A program made the position numbers and the translations under genes. A stretch of DNA of 64,000 nucleotides from Prinia subflava (Eukaryota; Chordata; Aves; Passeriformes; Cisticolidae), in contig NC_086250.1 in assembly GCF_021018805.1 (NCBI RefSeq), positions 66,599,322 through 66,663,321 of the forward strand. Direction: 5' to 3'. Shown here one piece after another: positions 60,201 to 64,000 of this stretch. Positions within the stretch are counted from its first letter, which is position 1, and every line of letters begins with the position of its first letter. The notes beneath the pieces are model-generated. The model worked only from the letters and a program-made list of their open reading frames with translations, did no database searches and was not told the origin of the DNA.

Positions 60201-63200
60201 TGGGTGGGCAGGGCAAGGGGAGGCTGGCCAGCGCGTTTGTTTTGTTTATAATGTTACAATTTTTTAAATTATTTTTTTCTGGTTTTAACTCCCTCCCCCA
60301 TACCTGGATATCTGGCCACCTGCACGATGGCATTTGAATTTCTCGATTTCCTCTCGCTGGGTCTGTGCTTGGGGTATCCTGAACTTGTGGGTTTTATCTG
60401 TTTTGTTTCACAATCTCTTCTTTTTCCCAGCGAGATTTGTGATTTGAGGTTGCTTAGGGCAAGTGGAGTCTTAAATATTCGACTCTGCCACGATCAGGCG
60501 TCCGAAAAGCCTGTATTTCCCCCCACCTTTTTTTTTTTTTTAATTTATTTTTTATTTTGTGGTCTCTTTATTGTTGGTTGTGCCCTTGGGCATGGTGAAG
60601 TGTGTTACACTTGTACCGGCTACTTCTTCAGCTGACTGATAAGATTTATTTGTATGTATTCATTCACAAAGAGTTACCCTGTTCAGCCCCACCTGGCCAT
60701 TGTTAGTTGAAGTAATCTAGCAAATGCTTTTTGTTTGCCAGCGCTGCTCTGGCTTCAGATGTAAGTTGGCCTCTTGACAGGATAGTTAGAATTCCTTTGC
60801 AGAACCAGGAGATGCAGGTTCTGCATTAAGATGGATGCATCTTATTCTGGTTTTTATTTACATAATTTCACGTGATTATAATAATAAATAATTTCGTGAT
60901 GTTTTATGACTTACTGAAAAGATTGAACATTAATTATAACTCCTCAAGTAGAATGTCCCAAAATACTGATTTTTGTCTTAACCACACAAAATTATAAAAA
61001 GTGGTCATATAAGAGACAAAGACCTCTCTACTGTGTTTAGTATATTCTAACAGGTTCGATTTTTTTGAGCATTGTTTCTGTGCTTTTCTGTCCATCAGAA
61101 AGCAAGGAAGACTTATTTTTGCTTATCAGTCTTACACTTAGGATAATTTTTCTTATTTTTCTTGCATGCTAAAATTCTACCCATTGTTTATAAAAATGAA
61201 GAAGTGCTGAAATGCTTAGGATGGAACTGGATTAACATGAAGGGAAAATAACTTTAATACATATGATAGCTAGAAAGATTTCTATTTCTATCCATAGTCA
61301 TAACCTTGTGCCTGACAGCCAATTCCTGAAAAAGAAAACTTAAAACTTTCTGTGTTTATTTCTTTTGAAAGAGCGAGGACATAGGTTTTATTTTGTTTGG
61401 TGCTGTTTTTTTCCCCTGTGTGACATTTAAAGCATGCTCAGTGCTTTTTATTAAACTTTTAATGGACAGGCTAAAACTCATGGAGTTCTGCCAAATTTGA
61501 ATCAATGCAAATGAGAACACTTTGTCCCATTGTGTCTCCCATATATTCTGTTCAGTGGTGGCCCACTTCTCGTAAGGACCACTGATGAGTAGGATGTAAC
61601 TAAAGGACTAAAGAGCTGTAATCTCATGCTGATACAGATTAATAAATCCTTGTATGCCTCAGACTTAGATCTCTGCATCCTTGTGATTGGTGTCTGCCTA
61701 GTTTGGTTCCTTTTTGTATCCTTTGTTGGAAGCTGTTAGAGAAAATTTCTGTGTGGTGGAATTTTAAATTTGAGCAGAACCCATTTGGTCTGGAGTGAGG
61801 TTGGGGGGATGGATTGTTGAATATTAGAATAAGAGCACTGGCACTAGTTGAATAATAAAAACTCCAGATTATGTGCTGGAATACTAACTCAGTGTGGAAT
61901 ACAGTGAACATTCAGGCTTCCTAAAATAAGAGGTCCTGTAATGACTTTGTTTCCTTAGTGTTAGTCTTGAACAAGTGCCTCAAAATCCCAAGACATTCCA
62001 TGGGATTGTTCCAGTTAAATGCCACAGTAACTGGAAACCATCCTTCAATTTTTGCTTTTAACAGGACTTAGTGAAATATACCTATTAACCAATGCAAAGA
62101 ACACAGCCTTTAATACAACTTACTATAGAAATTTTAAAAGATTTACAGCAGTCTGCTGAAGACTAGACATAACATTCAGTTAATAATTAGGAGCAATGAC
62201 AGAATTCTGTCTGTGAGAGTAAAAATACTGTTTCTTAGAATGCTTAATTTTTACAGCCCACAGAACAATTGAGCCCATCTGCCTGATGACAGCTATTTAG
62301 AATTAAAGGAATTTTGTATTAGGATGTTATTTTTTTTCAGCTTGGTGTAAAATCAGCTTTGTGGGGTTTTTTTTTCTGCCATAACTTTGCTGCATGCTTC
62401 CCAGATAAATAAGAACGGCTTTATTATGTGGCTTTAGTGGAAAACTTATATTGGAATTCTGCATTAAATGAGTCTTGTGGACAAAGTATTTTCCCACCTC
62501 TTGGGCTGCAAGTCGAGGCCTGTTTGAAACTGTAATGCTGCTCTGAAAAATGCTGAGTTTGATGAATACACACAGAAATCCAACAAGGCAAAACATGCTT
62601 ATTGAATTGACATTGATTTCTAAGGTGCTATTTCATTATGGATTATGGCATCCACACTTTTGGTGCTTGTCTATCCAACACTGTTCTCATCCCCTAAATC
62701 TAACACCCTCCTTCAGAGCATGAAATATTAGTGATAGATTGGCATCTCTGTAACGAATGTGTATGAATCAAAGATTAAAGAAAACCCTTGAGTTGTTAAT
62801 TTCAAATTCAAGTAGGCCTTTTGTTTAAAATAAAACTTGTTTGCATTTCCAAAAGCACACTTAGTGAAAGAAGGTGATATTTTGGAGGTGATGAGACTAC
62901 TCAGGTCCTAATTCTGACTAATTAAGAAACCTTGGCTGTCATTTACTTTGCATTTAGCTCTTGCCAGAGCAGATGTGCCCGAGCAGATGTGTGGATGTGC
63001 AGGTGTAATGAGCACAAGTCACACAGCACATCCCAGAGCCTGTGCCGTGGGCTGGCACTGCTGAGCACAGCTCCGGCTGCGGCGCTGGGATGGATCCAGT
63101 GCGGCCGGCACCAGGAGAAGGCACCACAGGGCCTTCTGAGCCCCATGTGAATGTGTTGTGTCTGATGTGTGTTCATCTGAGCATCATTATTTAATGGTTA

Positions 63201-64000
63201 CGTCATTATTTTAGTGTGAAACAATGAGGTTTGTAAGATCTGGAGATTGTTTCCTATTCGCTCAAAAGAACCACCGCAGTTATTCCTGATTTTGGTCACT
63301 CATTCATGTATTAATGTGTGGGGTAAATGGAGCTTGAAAGAGCCTGGTTCGTTATTTTTTCTTTCAGTTTTCTTGTGTTTGTATGGTTTAATGAATAAAA
63401 AATAGTGTCCAAAATATGCATTTGACTTCGACTTCATTCCTCATGTTCTTTCTACTCAGTTTTCAGTTGTGGTCCAAGGCCACATGGATTAAAGTTGATG
63501 GGAATCAAATCAAGGATTTGGCTCTTATTAAGTTTTTATCAAGGCTTGGTCCAGCTTATTACCTTTACTCAGAAAATGTAGGATACACTCAATCTTGACT
63601 ACCTTACACAGAGCATCATTATTTTTCTGCAGTTTGTGGGAGCTCGAGCTGACAGCTGCAGATGTGTGACTTGCTCAGAGAAGTCATTGGTGTTCTCAAA
63701 TGTGCTGCCTCAGCCACTGTCTGGTAAATCCTGTTACAGCTCTGGATGGAAGTGTCAGGGTAGCAGCTACTGATGCTGGTGTAGCTCTCTCCCTCTCTCT
63801 GGGAATGCCATATTTGGATGTGTGCATCCCTTTTATGCTATGTCCTGTCCCTTCCTAACTTGCAAACCAGCAAGGCAGAGAATGTAAAGGGGATTAATTG
63901 CCCCATGTTTTTTATTTGATAGCCAAATCCTCTAAATATACAGATTGATTTTCATAAAGTCTTGAGTAGCTGCTGAAAGAATGACCCTGCTTTGCTGTGC
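60201..64000. other. Probable intron 1 of the rightward gene
   Basis: AT-rich single-copy DNA after the abrupt end of CpG island 2, with T-rich runs (for example 60528-60558) and no recognised exon, transposon or RNA gene. A somewhat GC-richer patch at about 63040-63140 holds a few CG dinucleotides, but no element or reading frame there is recognisable. The interpretation as intron depends on the donor at 59704 and is an inference. Confidence 0.5.

Noticed and set aside
59254..60333. Several open frames of 200-350 codons on both strands in CpG island 2
   Set aside because: All include the 40-bp minisatellite and stop-poor GC-rich sequence; both strands and all frames are equally open, so none carries coding evidence.
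1..64000. tRNA, rRNA, bacterial operons, phage or viral genes, telomeric repeats
   Set aside because: None recognised by eye: no cloverleaf with A and B boxes, no TTAGGG array, no ribosome-binding-site-led gene clusters and no viral-like reading frame. Weak or diverged copies could be missed without a covariance or profile search.

Overview
The window looks like nuclear chromosomal DNA from a bird. The diagnostic evidence is a sparse set of truncated LINE fragments whose 3' ends match avian CR1 (a GGTCCCTTCCAACC-like block followed by short TTCTATGAT-type repeats). The rest is AT-leaning single-copy sequence with a low repeat load and two strongly contrasting CpG islands. No bacterial, phage, plasmid, CRISPR or organellar feature was seen. 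Species cannot be named; a crocodilian or turtle is a weaker alternative, because CR1 also occurs there.

Layout. 1-26.06 kb: non-coding DNA, most likely intron 1 (or part of it) of a minus-strand gene, with two CR1 3' fragments and small repeats. 26.07-27.50 kb: CpG island holding a convincing minus-strand first coding exon (26814 down to 26686), which encodes a 43-residue signal-peptide-like start and ends in a consensus splice donor. The gene then runs leftwards; I do not recognise it. 27.5-59.2 kb: about 32 kb of non-coding spacer with three CR1 pieces, a dense cluster of tandem repeats at 42.28-42.85 kb (including a pure 208-base pyrimidine run), a GATA-type tetranucleotide array, and an AT-rich alternating block at 47.96-48.14 kb. 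58.6-59.24 kb: two CR1 fragments arranged with their truncated 5' ends facing each other. 59.30-59.52 kb: a near-perfect 40-bp GC-rich minisatellite. 59.3-60.2 kb: a second CpG island, probably the promoter and non-coding first exon of a gene running to the right. 60.2-64 kb: AT-rich, probably intronic.

How it fits together. The simplest reading is two divergently transcribed genes, one leftward from 26.8 kb and one rightward from about 59.6 kb. A regulatory and repeat-bearing spacer separates them, and only the 5' end of each gene is present. Almost all longer open frames are by-products of stop-poor GC-rich or tandem-repeat DNA. I found no evidence for a previously undescribed biological system. 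The most interesting points are the CR1/minisatellite/CpG-island junction at 59.05-59.55 kb, the pyrimidine-repeat cluster at 42.3 kb, and the unidentified signal-peptide exon.
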